A DNA stretch of 64,000 nt from NCBI RefSeq assembly GCF_000014685.1, contig NC_008321.1, positions 744,001-808,000 of the forward strand, read 5' to 3'. The stretch comes from Shewanella sp. MR-4 (lineage in GTDB: Bacteria; Pseudomonadota; Gammaproteobacteria; Enterobacterales; Shewanellaceae). Of the stretch, positions 1 through 8,132 are shown piece by piece (the first letter of the stretch is position 1; every line of letters starts with the position of its first letter). The notes under the pieces are model-generated. The model did not search any database. It was given only the letters and a program-made list of their open reading frames with translations, and was not told the DNA's origin. A program made the position numbers and the translations under genes.

Positions 1-2
1 TG

Positions 3-317
3 GCTTATTTGATCCTGTGTAAGTTCCTGTTGGCATTCACGCGCTTGTTACGTGGCCGTGCCGACGTCACCATTCACTGGCCGATCGACGAGCTGGGCAC
101 GCTGCACCACACCAACGTGAAGAAGATTTTCGATGCCTGTGGTAACAACAATATCAGCGTGTTAGGCGCCTTCCCGAACCCAGAGTCAGAAGTGCTGAAC
201 CTGTTCGAGAACCGTTACATTATTAATAAACAAACCAAGAAGTTGCAGGTGGTGAAGCCCAAAGCCAATCCGATTGCCGATATGTTGAGTAAACGCCTGA
301 GCAAGGAGGCCATCTAA
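3..317 (+). CDS. C-terminal end of an SMC/MukB-like ATPase (partial, truncated by window start)
   Basis: The reading frame is open to the left edge, so only about the last 104 residues are present. The tail holds a segment reading PIDELGTLHHTNVKKIF, which looks like the Walker B/D-loop region of an SMC-type ATPase: an acidic pair followed by a short conserved helix. This is followed by a small beta-rich end. In MukB/MksB/JetC-type proteins this C-terminal half joins the N-terminal Walker A to form the ATPase head. Its TAA overlaps the next gene's ATG by one base, and a strong AAGGAGG (303-309) precedes that ATG, so the genes are translationally coupled. The SMC assignment rests on this motif plus the three downstream genes; a generic P-loop ATPase is the alternative. 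Confidence 0.6.
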   Translation, partial: AYLILCKFLLAFTRLLRGRADVTIHWPIDELGTLHHTNVKKIFDACGNNNISVLGAFPNPESEVLNLFENRYIINKQTKKLQVVKPKANPIADMLSKRLSKEAI

Positions 318-982
318 TGAGTGCTGCCATGAATGAGTCAAACCAAACCGTATTAGTCGGCACGGGCGCCATTATCGAACTCTTGCTAAAAGGTGAGTTT
401 ATTTGCCGCACCACCAATGAAGATGGCTGGCGCGCATTGAAAAATAACAGCACCCGCGAGCGGGTCGAGGCTTATCTGAATCAAATCAATCGCACCGTGG
501 CTTCGGCCGCCGAGGGCGATGTGTTTTTCTGCGGTTATTTGCAGTTAGGCGAGAGCGAACGCAAGGTGATTTCATCGCAGTTTAAGGATATTTGTCAGGC
601 ACTTATTCCTATGGTGGAGTGGCTGGTATTAGTGCAGGAAGCCAGCGGCCAAGATGCGCCCTTAAGCGAAGGCGCGCCAGTGCGCTTAACCGAGTTGCAA
701 AGCCGAATTGAAGATACGCCCGCGTTTCGTGAGCAGTTGGCCAAACTCAGCCAATACCGTTTATTCGGTTCAACCAGTACCAATAGCGATGCGCAAATTA
801 AGCTAGTGTTCAAGCGCTTAGTAGAGCTTGGTTATCTGGTGCGCCCTAACGTGGAAAAACAAATTTATATCGCCACTGGCAAGCTGGATTACCTGTATGA
901 AGTGATCCGCTTTATCGACGAGACCGAAGGCCTAAGCCTAGAAGCGCAGGCGGAAACGGCGACGCAGCGGGATTTACTATGA
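317..982 (+). CDS. MksE/JetB-like winged-helix subunit of an SMC complex
   Basis: This 221-residue soluble protein has no signal peptide. I read it as the MukE/MksE (KITE-type) subunit: an N-terminal helical segment with GAIIELLLKGEFI, a helical middle, and a C-terminal winged-helix-like part ending near LYEVIRFIDETEGL. Such subunits dimerise and bind the kleisin to regulate the SMC ATPase. Its size fits the family. It starts on ATG with AAGGAGG ten bases upstream, overlapping the previous stop by one base, and is followed after 42 bases by the kleisin-like gene. The assignment depends on operon position as well as sequence resemblance recalled from the family, not on an alignment. Confidence 0.55.
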   Translation: MSAAMNESNQTVLVGTGAIIELLLKGEFICRTTNEDGWRALKNNSTRERVEAYLNQINRTVASAAEGDVFFCGYLQLGESERKVISSQFKDICQALIPMVEWLVLVQEASGQDAPLSEGAPVRLTELQSRIEDTPAFREQLAKLSQYRLFGSTSTNSDAQIKLVFKRLVELGYLVRPNVEKQIYIATGKLDYLYEVIRFIDETEGLSLEAQAETATQRDLL

Positions 983-1024
983 TGCCTTGGACGATAACGC
1001 ACAGCATCAACCAAGGAGGCCGTG

Positions 1025-2245
1025 ATGAGCAGTAATTTACATCAGGCTGGGGTGAAGCTACTCAAGCAGTTAGGTCGCCATGCTGACATCATTATGGACG
1101 CCTATTTAGCGGGTTCCTTAAACGAGGATGCCCATGATCCCGCCGTAGTTGAAAAACTCAAGCAGGCGGGGATTTTATGGCGCCCAGAGCCTGACCAAGA
1201 GCTGCGCCTTAAACGCTCGGTGCGTGCCTTACTCGAAGAGGGCTTAAGTGATGAACGCAATCGCCAAATCGACTCCAACGTCGGCTCGGCGCTCGCCACC
1301 ATTAAGACCTTGGCCGACCACTATAAAGAAGCGCGCCACAGCTCAGATTACAGTGCCGCCGAGGCGTATCTGTCTGATTTAAGTGAGCATGTGTATAGCT
1401 TTGCCGACAGTTTACGTTACTCCATCCGCGTGTTGTGGGGGCGCATCAACAACGAGTTCGGTTATGTCGGTACCATTAACGCTAAGATCCGTGAAAACGA
1501 ACTCGCTCAAAGCCAAGTATCTGAATTACTTAATGGTTTGGAGATGTTCCAGTTTAGCGAATTAGGTGAAATCGCCGGTGATATCCGTGAGCTGCGTAAG
1601 CTGCTGGTGACGACTTTGCAGGAAACCATGAGCGACTGCGCCCAGGAACTCAGTGTGGTGCAGGGCAGGTTGCTGGAACTCCTCGGCCGCTTTAGGCAAA
1701 TTCGCGGCCGTACCCGCTTGCTTAAGGGCTGGTTACTGTACACCGATTTGCATCCGGATTATCGCCCTGCGGACCATGTGTCCCACAAGGAAATCCCGAG
1801 TTTTTTCAATCGCGCCGAAGTGCTGTTGGCTCCAGCATCTGTGGATGTGCATAACGCCAGCCAAGAGTTTGAGTTGATGAACATTGTCGCCCATATCAAG
1901 GCGATTAGCCGTCAGGGCATAGTCGAAACGGTGCGCGAGCAGGATGTGGCCGTGCCGCTGACGCAGAATGAAGACTTTGATATTCCTGATAATCCACTCA
2001 AGCAAGCGGTCGACACTTACTTTGTCGATGTGATTGAGTCGGGCTTACGCCAGTCGGCGCTCGATTACTTAGCCGAAAAAGCGCTGCCGTGGGATGCCGA
2101 AAGCTGGATTTATCAAGTGATTGGCGGCTACGAAGGCTTACCCGATGAGCATAAGGCTTACTTCGAGTTAGAACCCTTAGGTGAACCGCACCCCATCTAC
2201 AGCGGTAACTTTATTATCCGCGACGTGGAATTATGGCTCGCCTAG
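1025..2245 (+). CDS. MksF/JetA-like kleisin subunit of an SMC complex
   Basis: This is a soluble, helix-rich protein of 406 residues. I chose ATG 1025 rather than the in-frame GTG at 1022 because it sits five bases after AAGGAGG (1013-1019). Long amphipathic helices in the middle (about residues 90-230, with many Glu/Lys/Arg and heptad-like spacing) and a basic segment RIRGRTRLLKG-like near residue 230 suit a MukF/MksF kleisin, which bridges the ATPase heads. Its C terminus overlaps the start of the next gene by 13 bases, implying coupled translation. Homologues may carry misleading names in databases. The call is partly contextual: it lies between an MksE-like and a JetD/MksG-like gene. Confidence 0.5.
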   Translation: MSSNLHQAGVKLLKQLGRHADIIMDAYLAGSLNEDAHDPAVVEKLKQAGILWRPEPDQELRLKRSVRALLEEGLSDERNRQIDSNVGSALATIKTLADHYKEARHSSDYSAAEAYLSDLSEHVYSFADSLRYSIRVLWGRINNEFGYVGTINAKIRENELAQSQVSELLNGLEMFQFSELGEIAGDIRELRKLLVTTLQETMSDCAQELSVVQGRLLELLGRFRQIRGRTRLLKGWLLYTDLHPDYRPADHVSHKEIPSFFNRAEVLLAPASVDVHNASQEFELMNIVAHIKAISRQGIVETVREQDVAVPLTQNEDFDIPDNPLKQAVDTYFVDVIESGLRQSALDYLAEKALPWDAESWIYQVIGGYEGLPDEHKAYFELEPLGEPHPIYSGNFIIRDVELWLA

Positions 2246-3141
2246 GTAAGCAGCAGTTGCAACTCTTGGAGGGCGTTTACCTTAATCGCTCTCCAAGGGT
2301 GAAACTCAGCCCGAATTGGCGGACGATTTACCGCGAGTTAGAAGTGGGCGAGCTGGATGGCGCGGAAAAATATTTGTGCTTTGCGCCGCGGGATTTTGAG
2401 TTGCTGCGCCAGGGCGTGTTAGCAAAAGAGGGCGTCGATTTACAGGCTCTGGACTTTAATCTAGACCGTATCGCCATGTCCGCCCAAAGCCAAAATGAAA
2501 AGCTGGCGAGTATCCGCCCAGAAGCCGAGTATGTTTTGTTGAAGTATCTCGGTTTTGAATCGCCTCCTATGGGAATGTCTACGCGTTCTTCGTTACGCAC
2601 TCCCTTAGATGAAGCAGAGCAGCTTTGCCATGATCTTTATGTTAAAGCCATCTTAGTGATTGAAAACCTAGATATATTCGATGCAATAACTCAAGCGCGC
2701 TTACCGGCCGAACTTAGCCGCATTATGGTGATTTACCGTGGTAGTGGCCACCATTCCCCCATTGGTGTGCGGCATTTTTTGCAGGCAATGGCGGGTAAAA
2801 TGCCGATCATTGCCTTTACCGATCTCGATCCCGCAGGGCTGCAAATTGCCCATACCTTAACGGGCATGACCCATTGTATCGTGCCGCAGTTAGCGCTTGT
2901 CGCGCCCAGCGAGTTACTCGCTATCCCACAGATTAATTCCGCTGATGACTTTGCCAAGCAAGCGCCTCAGGCCAAATATTTACAGTCAACCGACTTAAAA
3001 AATTGGCAGCAATTGAGTCTTTGGTTAAATCAGCAACGCATTAGCATTAAACAGCAGCACCTGCTAGTGCATCGGCTTGAGCTAGTGCTACTGGCATATG
3101 ATGAGTCGTTATCCATCCCCATCTATCTACAAATACCTTAA
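2233..3141 (+). CDS. JetD/MksG-like Toprim nuclease subunit (DUF2220-type)
   Basis: The 302-residue protein contains the two halves of a Toprim site: a glutamate in VIENLD (E about residue 144) and a DxD in FTDLDPAG (D about residues 197 and 199). The same arrangement is found in JetD/MksG, the nuclease that cleaves circular DNA held by the Wadjet SMC complex, and in topoisomerase VI A. It is shorter than the roughly 380 residues I expect of JetD, so the N-terminal DUF3322-like part is reduced or diverged. Its ATG lies inside the end of the preceding gene. Together with the upstream genes it completes an SMC-E-F-G set. No terminator is evident immediately after it. Confidence 0.6.
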   Translation: MARLGKQQLQLLEGVYLNRSPRVKLSPNWRTIYRELEVGELDGAEKYLCFAPRDFELLRQGVLAKEGVDLQALDFNLDRIAMSAQSQNEKLASIRPEAEYVLLKYLGFESPPMGMSTRSSLRTPLDEAEQLCHDLYVKAILVIENLDIFDAITQARLPAELSRIMVIYRGSGHHSPIGVRHFLQAMAGKMPIIAFTDLDPAGLQIAHTLTGMTHCIVPQLALVAPSELLAIPQINSADDFAKQAPQAKYLQSTDLKNWQQLSLWLNQQRISIKQQHLLVHRLELVLLAYDESLSIPIYLQIP

Positions 3142-3495
3142 TTAATAGTTTTAAATTCTGATTAATTTATTTATTTGGTTTTTAAATCTGGCTTTATTCA
3201 AGCTGAATCGATTAATTGTGTTTATTTGGTTTAAATACTGTTTAAATTTTGATTTTTTAACTTGCGCATTAATAGCGTAATTATTAATCGATAATTTTAT
3301 TTTCAATAAAAATCAGTTAAATACAAAATTTTTGTGATGAGTTTGGCTTAATTGAAAATGAAATAAGCAAATTTATTCATTGAATTTACAGCCAGCATGT
3401 TTCACTATCCCCGCCTGAACCGAAAAGGGAATGGCGATTTTGCTCATCAAGGAAGATGAATAATAAAAGATGAGCTATTTGGGGAAACCATAAGC
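3142..3495 (+). other. AT-rich intergenic region upstream of the symporter
   Basis: These 354 bases are strikingly AT-rich with many TTTAAAT/ATTAAT runs. They contain no ORF of note and no clear rho-independent terminator for the SMC operon. The last part (about 3395-3490) is less AT-rich and presumably carries the leader of the symporter. I could not assign a specific operator. Confidence 0.5.
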
Positions 3496-4746
3496 ATGAT
3501 TAAATCACTTTCGACACGGATCTTTATCGGTCTGTTTGCGGGACTTATTCTCGGCACCTTAGTGCAATATTTTCTAAACGATATTGGCTTCTTTTCTGGC
3601 AATTTAGTCGAACTGGCTGGCGGCGTCGGCACTATGTTCGTCAATATGATCATGATGTTGGTCGTACCGCTGGTGTTTGTCAGTATCGTTTGCGGCGTGT
3701 GTGAGCTGCAGGACTTAAAAAGCTTTGGGCGCCTTGGCGGCAAAACCTTCGGCTTTTACATCGTTAATACCGTGGTCGCTATCTCAACCGCCCTATTAGT
3801 CGTATTACTGCTCGACCCAGGTAAAGGCGTCGATATGAGCAGCACTGATGGGGTGGCGATTACCGCGACTGAACTTCCCAGCTTAATGGCGCTGCTGATT
3901 GATATAGTGCCGCGCAACCCAGTGGCGGCTTTTATGTCGGGCAATATGCTGCAAGTGATCTTTATGGCACTGATGCTGGGCGGGGTGATCAAATCCCTCG
4001 GCGAGCATGTGGCTGGCGCGGTACAAGGTTTTCAAACCGCCAATAAAATCATGATGAAACTGATTTCTGTGGTGATGAGCCTTGCGCCTTATGGTGTGTT
4101 TGCGCTGATGTTTAAGTTAGGCGCTACCTTAGATGCGGCAGTATTTATGAGTGTGCTCGAATACGTCATGATCATTCTGGCGCTGCTATTACTGTGGATT
4201 TTTGTGGTCTATCCATTGGCAGTGGGTTTCTTCACACCGATTTCGGCCAAGAGCTTTCGCGAGAAAACCCAAGAGCAAGTGCTGTTTTCCCTGTCTACCG
4301 CCAGCTCTAATGCCACGATTCCTGTGACCATGCGCACCCTAACGGAAAAGCTTGGGGTTAATCGCGCCGTGGCAGGTTTTGGTGTGCCGCTTGGGGCGAC
4401 CATGAACATGGGCGGCGTGGCGATTTATATCACGATTGCGATTTTCTTTGTCGCCAATGCCTTCGGTATGCCAATCACCAGCGAGCAATTGCCATCGCTG
4501 CTGTTTAGTATCTTTTTATTATCTGTTGGCGCGGGTGGTGTGCCCGGTGGCGGCATGGTGATGATTGGGGTATTAATCCATCAAATGGGCTTGCCGATTG
4601 AAGCCTTTGCGATTGTGGCCGCACTGGACCGCATCATCGACATGGTGCTGACCTCCTGCAACGTGGTGGGGGATACGGCGGTGTTGACCATAGTCGACCA
4701 AACCGAAAAGACCCATCAAGTCGAGCTAGTCGATAGCGAGTCTTAA
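3496..4746 (+). CDS. dicarboxylate/amino acid:cation symporter (DAACS family, GltP-like)
   Basis: A 416-residue inner-membrane protein of the glutamate/dicarboxylate:H+/Na+ symporter family, close to the usual length of 400-440. Visible family marks are the serine-rich re-entrant loop FSLSTASSNAT near residues 265-274, the NMGG sequence of LGATMNMGG (about 300), the glycine-rich GAGGVPGGG stretch (about 350) and the substrate-binding LDRIIDM...NVVGD segment (about 378-395). Hydrophobic segments throughout agree with eight transmembrane helices plus two hairpins. It is monocistronic. Its natural terminator now lies beyond an insertion sequence that starts six bases after the stop codon. The substrate (glutamate, aspartate or C4 acid) cannot be read from sequence alone. 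Confidence 0.9.
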   Translation: MIKSLSTRIFIGLFAGLILGTLVQYFLNDIGFFSGNLVELAGGVGTMFVNMIMMLVVPLVFVSIVCGVCELQDLKSFGRLGGKTFGFYIVNTVVAISTALLVVLLLDPGKGVDMSSTDGVAITATELPSLMALLIDIVPRNPVAAFMSGNMLQVIFMALMLGGVIKSLGEHVAGAVQGFQTANKIMMKLISVVMSLAPYGVFALMFKLGATLDAAVFMSVLEYVMIILALLLLWIFVVYPLAVGFFTPISAKSFREKTQEQVLFSLSTASSNATIPVTMRTLTEKLGVNRAVAGFGVPLGATMNMGGVAIYITIAIFFVANAFGMPITSEQLPSLLFSIFLLSVGAGGVPGGGMVMIGVLIHQMGLPIEAFAIVAALDRIIDMVLTSCNVVGDTAVLTIVDQTEKTHQVELVDSES

Positions 4747-4781
4747 ATCGCATGTCCCGTCCTAAGATAGGTTGACAGTTT

Positions 4782-5585
4782 TTAGGCCAGCTCCAGTAGC
4801 TGGCCTTTTCTATTGTGCACCTGATTAGGGGAGTCCATATTCAAACTCAGATGCGGTCTCATATCGTTGTATATTGCTATCGATTCTCTAACAAGTATCT
4901 TCAGCTCCGCAAATGTCCTACATCGGTGCAGTAAAAACTCCTGCTTCAGTATGCCATTCACTCTTTCTGCTAATGCATTTTGGTAGCAATCATAACCATC
5001 CGTCATTGACGGCTGGATTTGGCTCGCCTGAAGCGCATTCTGATAAACTGCTGAGCAGTATTGTAAACCTCTGTCTGAGTGATGCACTGCGTTGCCGATA
5101 TAGCGCTTATCTTTTATGGCCATTTTTAACGCTTTCACCACACTCTCGGCTTTCATGTCTTTACTCACGTGATGACCGACTATCTTACGAGAACTGGCAT
5201 CGGTGACCAGTGACAGGTAGTGCACACCTTGGTCTGACTCAAGATAGGTGATATCACTGACCAATACATGCCCTGCATCATGCAGTCCTTCCTCTTTCAG
5301 CAGATTAGGATGCTTCTTCATCCAGTGTTTGCTGAACGTGGTTTTGGTGTAGCTTTTCTTCGGTTTAACCAGTAAACCTTCACTTCTCAAATAGGTAAAG
5401 AACCCATCTCGCCCGAGTTTAATATCGTGCTCAACCAGCTTGGATTTTATCAACGTGTAGAGCTTACGGGCCCCTAACCTTGGCATATATTTACGCCAGT
5501 ACTGGACCCAGTCTTTGATGACCGATAGCTCAGCTCTACGACTTTCCATTCGAGCAACTGCTTGATAAATACCTTGCCTCGACAT
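4782..5585 (-). CDS. IS3-family transposase OrfB (DDE integrase domain)
   Basis: This 267-residue catalytic part has the DDE triad: Asp in VSDITYL, Asp in HHSDRGLQY, and Glu in QNALAERVNGILKQEF. The spacing and the final E-x6-K/R signature are those of retroviral-type integrase cores of IS3 elements. The N terminus (GIYQAVARMESRR) belongs to the HTH_21-like linker. The frame stays open upstream of the ATG into the end of orfA, so the functional transposase is expected to be an OrfAB fusion made by -1 frameshifting. The ATG start is probably used little, if at all. Confidence 0.93.
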   Translation of the reverse strand: MSRQGIYQAVARMESRRAELSVIKDWVQYWRKYMPRLGARKLYTLIKSKLVEHDIKLGRDGFFTYLRSEGLLVKPKKSYTKTTFSKHWMKKHPNLLKEEGLHDAGHVLVSDITYLESDQGVHYLSLVTDASSRKIVGHHVSKDMKAESVVKALKMAIKDKRYIGNAVHHSDRGLQYCSAVYQNALQASQIQPSMTDGYDCYQNALAERVNGILKQEFLLHRCRTFAELKILVRESIAIYNDMRPHLSLNMDSPNQVHNRKGQLLELA

Positions 5586-5614
5586 ACCCGCAGCACGACA
5601 TGCGGCAGCGAGGT

Positions 5615-6010
5615 TTATTTCTCCGTTGTTTTTTGCTTGCCAGACGTACCGGATAAGTACTTTTTTCTGAGGCCTGCTCCATATTCATTGTCCATGATAT
5701 CAACCATGCCATTGAGGATTTTGTTACGCAGTTTCTCTTCTGCTAACTCACGTTCAAGGCGCTTGATAGTTTCGGCAGGGGTTTCTTTTGACTTAGGCAT
5801 AAGGGGATGCTGAAAAGGTTTCGACCAATCGAGTCTACCATGTTTTCTAAGCCAAACGAGTACCGTTGAACGGCCTTGAATACCAAAATGGGCTTGGGCT
5901 TGTTTGTACGTCATTTCGCCTTTTTCAACACGCTCTACAACGCCTAATTTAAAGGCTAAGGTGTAATCTCGTTGTGTGCGCTTACGGCTTGAGTTAATTG
6001 ATGTTGTCAT
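5615..6010 (-). CDS. IS3-family transposase OrfA (helix-turn-helix)
   Basis: This 131-residue protein has an N-terminal helix-turn-helix (about residues 15-60: FKLGVVERVEKGEMTYKQAQAHFGI) and a downstream leucine-zipper-like helix (about 80-110). These features bind the IS ends and allow multimer formation. Near the 3' end the minus strand has a run of six A residues (GGCAAGCAAAAAACAACGG). A -1 slip there joins the frame to orfB and reads through INLAAACRAAGMSRQG before the OrfB methionine. OrfA alone normally acts as a regulator of transposition. Confidence 0.9.
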   Translation of the reverse strand: MTTSINSSRKRTQRDYTLAFKLGVVERVEKGEMTYKQAQAHFGIQGRSTVLVWLRKHGRLDWSKPFQHPLMPKSKETPAETIKRLERELAEEKLRNKILNGMVDIMDNEYGAGLRKKYLSGTSGKQKTTEK

Positions 6011-6060
6011 AAAGAAGTCCTCTTTATGTCAACGTATTTCAGGACTAGACAGCACAACTA

Positions 6061-6092
6061 AAAAAGCCACTGATTACAGTGGCTTTTTTTTA
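6061..6092. terminator. bidirectional rho-independent terminator
   Basis: AAAAAGCCACTGATTACAGTGGCTTTTTTTT forms a 9-bp stem with A and T runs on both sides, so it can stop transcription in both directions. It serves the minus-strand gene at 6111 and was presumably the original terminator of the symporter before the IS inserted. Confidence 0.85.
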
Positions 6093-6110
6093 TCAGGGCG
6101 AGACATGCCC

Positions 6111-6581
6111 TTACTGGCTACACTTCTGTTTTAGCTGGCTGACCGCTTCACTAAATCCCACGGCCACTAAGGTTGAGCTAGTGTATTTGCTTGAGCGAAA
6201 CGAAACGGCCTCAAGACTTAGCTCTTGGGTTTGCAGCTGAGCTAACGCCTGCCACAGATCGTCATCAGCCTTTGGCAAACTGGTAAAGTTCATTAAGGTC
6301 GCGGTGCCGCGAAATTTCACACTGTGCTGCTTGTCGCTGCGAATAATCAACACGCTCGGATCGCTACCAAAGGCAAAGGATTCACCCATAGTGACGCTTA
6401 AAATAGGCTGGGTTTCGCCAACGGTGCAGCTTAAGCTCAGCTTGAGGCCTTTATCAATAAAGTCGATGCTATGGTTCTTGGGGGAGGGCTCTGCGGTGTC
6501 TAAGGTTGTTGCTAAATCTTCCTTGGCATATGCGTAGCCTAGATGACTGACAAGCATGAGGGCCAGTAATTTTGTTTTCAC
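6111..6581 (-). CDS. periplasmic protein of unknown function
   Basis: This 156-residue protein has a clear Sec signal peptide (MKTKLLALMLVSHLGYAYA, cleavage before KED). The mature part is short and beta-rich, with two cysteines (in LSCTVGE and at QKCSQ) that could form a disulfide in the periplasm. I do not recognise a domain family. It stands alone on the minus strand with a terminator directly downstream. Base composition matches the core genome, so it is probably a conserved genus-level gene and not recently acquired. Confidence 0.75.
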   Translation of the reverse strand: MKTKLLALMLVSHLGYAYAKEDLATTLDTAEPSPKNHSIDFIDKGLKLSLSCTVGETQPILSVTMGESFAFGSDPSVLIIRSDKQHSVKFRGTATLMNFTSLPKADDDLWQALAQLQTQELSLEAVSFRSSKYTSSTLVAVGFSEAVSQLKQKCSQ

Positions 6582-6809
6582 TTTACTACCTTGTTAATTG
6601 TGAGGACGAATACCGGTAATGGTTTGTGTAGCCATATCGTCAAAATGTTGGCGATTATAAGGATTTTTGACGAATTTGAATAACCCTTTTGGGTTAACTG
6701 GTCTTGAATTTGATGACAAAAGAGCAGTTTGGATTTTCAATTGCCATTTAGGTTGAAACGCTGGCTATTATCTCAAGCAATAATTTCAATTTAAACATGA
6801 GGTTATGCA

Positions 6810-6863
6810 ATGCAGATGAAATTAATACCAAAGTGCGAGGCGCAGTTTTTGTGCAAAAAATAA
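6810..6863 (+). CDS. possible tiny ORF (17 aa), uncertain
   Basis: ATG 6810 is preceded at a suitable distance by GAGGT (6799-6803) and is followed by 17 codons ending MKLIPKCEAQFLCKK, then TAA. The terminator hairpin begins right after the stop. It could be a real small peptide or leader, or the remnant of a longer gene. There is no independent support beyond ribosome-binding-site spacing. Confidence 0.2.
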   Translation: MQMKLIPKCEAQFLCKK

Positions 6864-6891
6864 AAAAGCCACTACTATCAGTGGCTTGTTT
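6864..6891. terminator. rho-independent terminator of the YqhA-like gene
   Basis: AAAAAAGCCACTACTATCAGTGGCTTGTTTT. Read on the minus strand, the stem GCCACTGATAGTAGTGGC is followed by a T-rich run, ending transcription of the gene at 6990-7478. Confidence 0.8.
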
Positions 6892-6989
6892 TAATCTTTG
6901 GCACTCGGCATTGTTTGGTAATGGCTGGTTTAGTGATGCTTAGCACTCACACTCAAACAGCAATGCCGCTTACGGGGCGACGTCGCTGT

Positions 6990-7478
6990 TTATTTACGAG
7001 TCATTTTATCCAAGTAGCCCATGGCAAAGGCCGACACCACGAAGGTGATATGGATAAGCAAATACCACATGATTTTGTCGTTATCGATATTCTTCACATC
7101 CATAAAGATTTTCAGCAGGTGAATTGACGAAATCGCCACAATGGAGGCGGCCACTTTGTTTTTGAGTGAGCCTGAATCTAATTTACCCAACCAGCTGAGC
7201 TTCTCACTGTCTTCGCCGACATCCAGCTGCGAGACAAAATTCTCATAGCCAGAAAACATCACCATCACAATCAGACCGCCCACTAGGGTGATATCAATTA
7301 AGGACAGGGTGACCAACACCAGATCCACTTCGGTCATCTCAAAAATAATCGGCAGAATATGGAAGATCTCTTGGAAGAATTTAATGCCTAAACCCAACAA
7401 CACTAGACTCAGTCCCAAGTAAATGGGCGCCATAATCCAGCGTGATGCGTACATTAGCCTTTCAAATATTTTTTCCAT
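6990..7478 (-). CDS. YqhA/UPF0114 family membrane protein
   Basis: This 162-residue protein closely follows E. coli YqhA along its length: MYASRW near the start, then [29 protein letters not shown] and [19 protein letters not shown] further on, ending in GYLDKMTR. There are four hydrophobic segments (about residues 15-40, 50-75, 105-125 and 135-155), so it is an inner-membrane protein. Molecular function is unknown in this family. I chose ATG 7478, with AAGGA eight bases upstream and alignment to YqhA, over the TTG three codons earlier. A good terminator follows. Confidence 0.9.
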
Positions 7479-7629
7479 ATGGAGCAAATCCTTAGTGGTT
7501 AAAGCTTAATAATCGAATCTATGAAGCCAAAACAATAACATACTGGGTTAACGCCGCGCTATCGGCCAATCGCAAAGGCGTGAGGTATATGCAGCTAAGC
7601 CTTAGATGTGGCATAGCAGATTTGGTTTT

Positions 7630-7860
7630 GCGGCCTTACGGCCAAGTGAGTTAGGTTAGTGGGGTTTCACCCCACATTTGATAATAGTGCTGGTTTGTTT
7701 GGCGTTTGAATAGGCCGATTATCGGAGTGAGTATGTGGGTCATTGCGGCCTTACGGCCGAGGTAAATCAAAGTCGTGGGGCTTCACCCCACATTTGATAA
7801 TAGTGTTGGTTTGTTTTGTGTTTTAATTGGCCGGTTATCGGAGTGAGTATGTGAGTCATT
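7630..7860 (+). repeat. tandem repeat, two ~115-116-bp units plus the start of a third
   Basis: Units begin at 7630, 7745 and 7861 with GCGGCCTTACGGCC, itself a hairpin. Each contains a second hairpin (GTGGGGTTTCACCCCAC or a variant) and a shared tail with CGGAGTGAGTATGTG. Units 1 and 2 differ at scattered positions. The third start leads into the longer hairpin repeat at 7861-8132. Confidence 0.9.
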
Positions 7861-8132
7861 GCGGCCTTACGGCCGAGGTGAATCAAAGTCGTGGGTCTTC
7901 AACCCACACCCGACCAAAAGGGGAAAACGCCTGTTCCCCTTTTGGAAATCCCCCGGCGTCCCTAGCGAAATTACATGCATTGGTTAGTGGCTTCGTGCTT
8001 ATTCGAAAATCACTAACGCTTCCGATGGTACATCCTGTACCCCGAAAGCTAGCGAGGCATCCATGCCTCGCACACGCGATTTTCTTCAACGCCCTTCAGC
8101 AACTTCGCAGGGGAAGGTGTACTTCTGTAGCC
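7861..8132 (+). repeat. hairpin-rich intergenic repeat, copy I (plus orientation)
   Basis: Conserved blocks are shared, in reverse orientation, with 10388-10647 and partly with 10252-10331. Hairpins in order: GCGGCCTTACGGCC; GTGGGTCTTCAACCCAC; AAAAGGGGA...TCCCCTTTT; GGTACA-TCC-TGTACC (8027-8041); and GCGAGGCA-TCCA-TGCCTCGC (8052-8071). A block CGATTTTCTTCAACGCCC followed by TTCAGCAACTTCGCAGGGG closes the repeat. No protein-coding sequence is likely. Confidence 0.88.

Larger units (their letters stand above)
4753..6051 (-). mobile_element. complete IS3-family insertion sequence, 1299 bp
   Basis: The ends are an imperfect inverted repeat of about 25 bp: TGTCCCGTCCTAAGATAGG... at 4753 and the reverse complement TGTCTAGTCCTGAAATACG... 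ending at 6051. They match at 20 of 25 positions and share the inner GTTGACA. The flanks carry a 3-bp duplication, GCA, at 4750-4752 and 6052-6054, as expected for IS3-family transposition. Inside are orfA and orfB in the -1 frame relation on the minus strand. Both reading frames are intact and the duplication is perfect, so the insertion may be recent. It separates the symporter gene from its terminator at 6061-6092. Confidence 0.93.
6582..6989. other. intergenic region with a short putative ORF and a terminator
   Basis: This gap of 408 bases holds the promoter region of the minus-strand periplasmic gene. It also contains a possible 17-codon plus-strand ORF (6810-6863, preceded by GAGGT) and the terminator at 6864-6891. 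I see no other coding sequence. Confidence 0.5.

Noticed and set aside
7630..8132. CRISPR array
   Set aside because: Repeat units are about 115 bp, only two or three, with no uniform spacers and no cas genes nearby.
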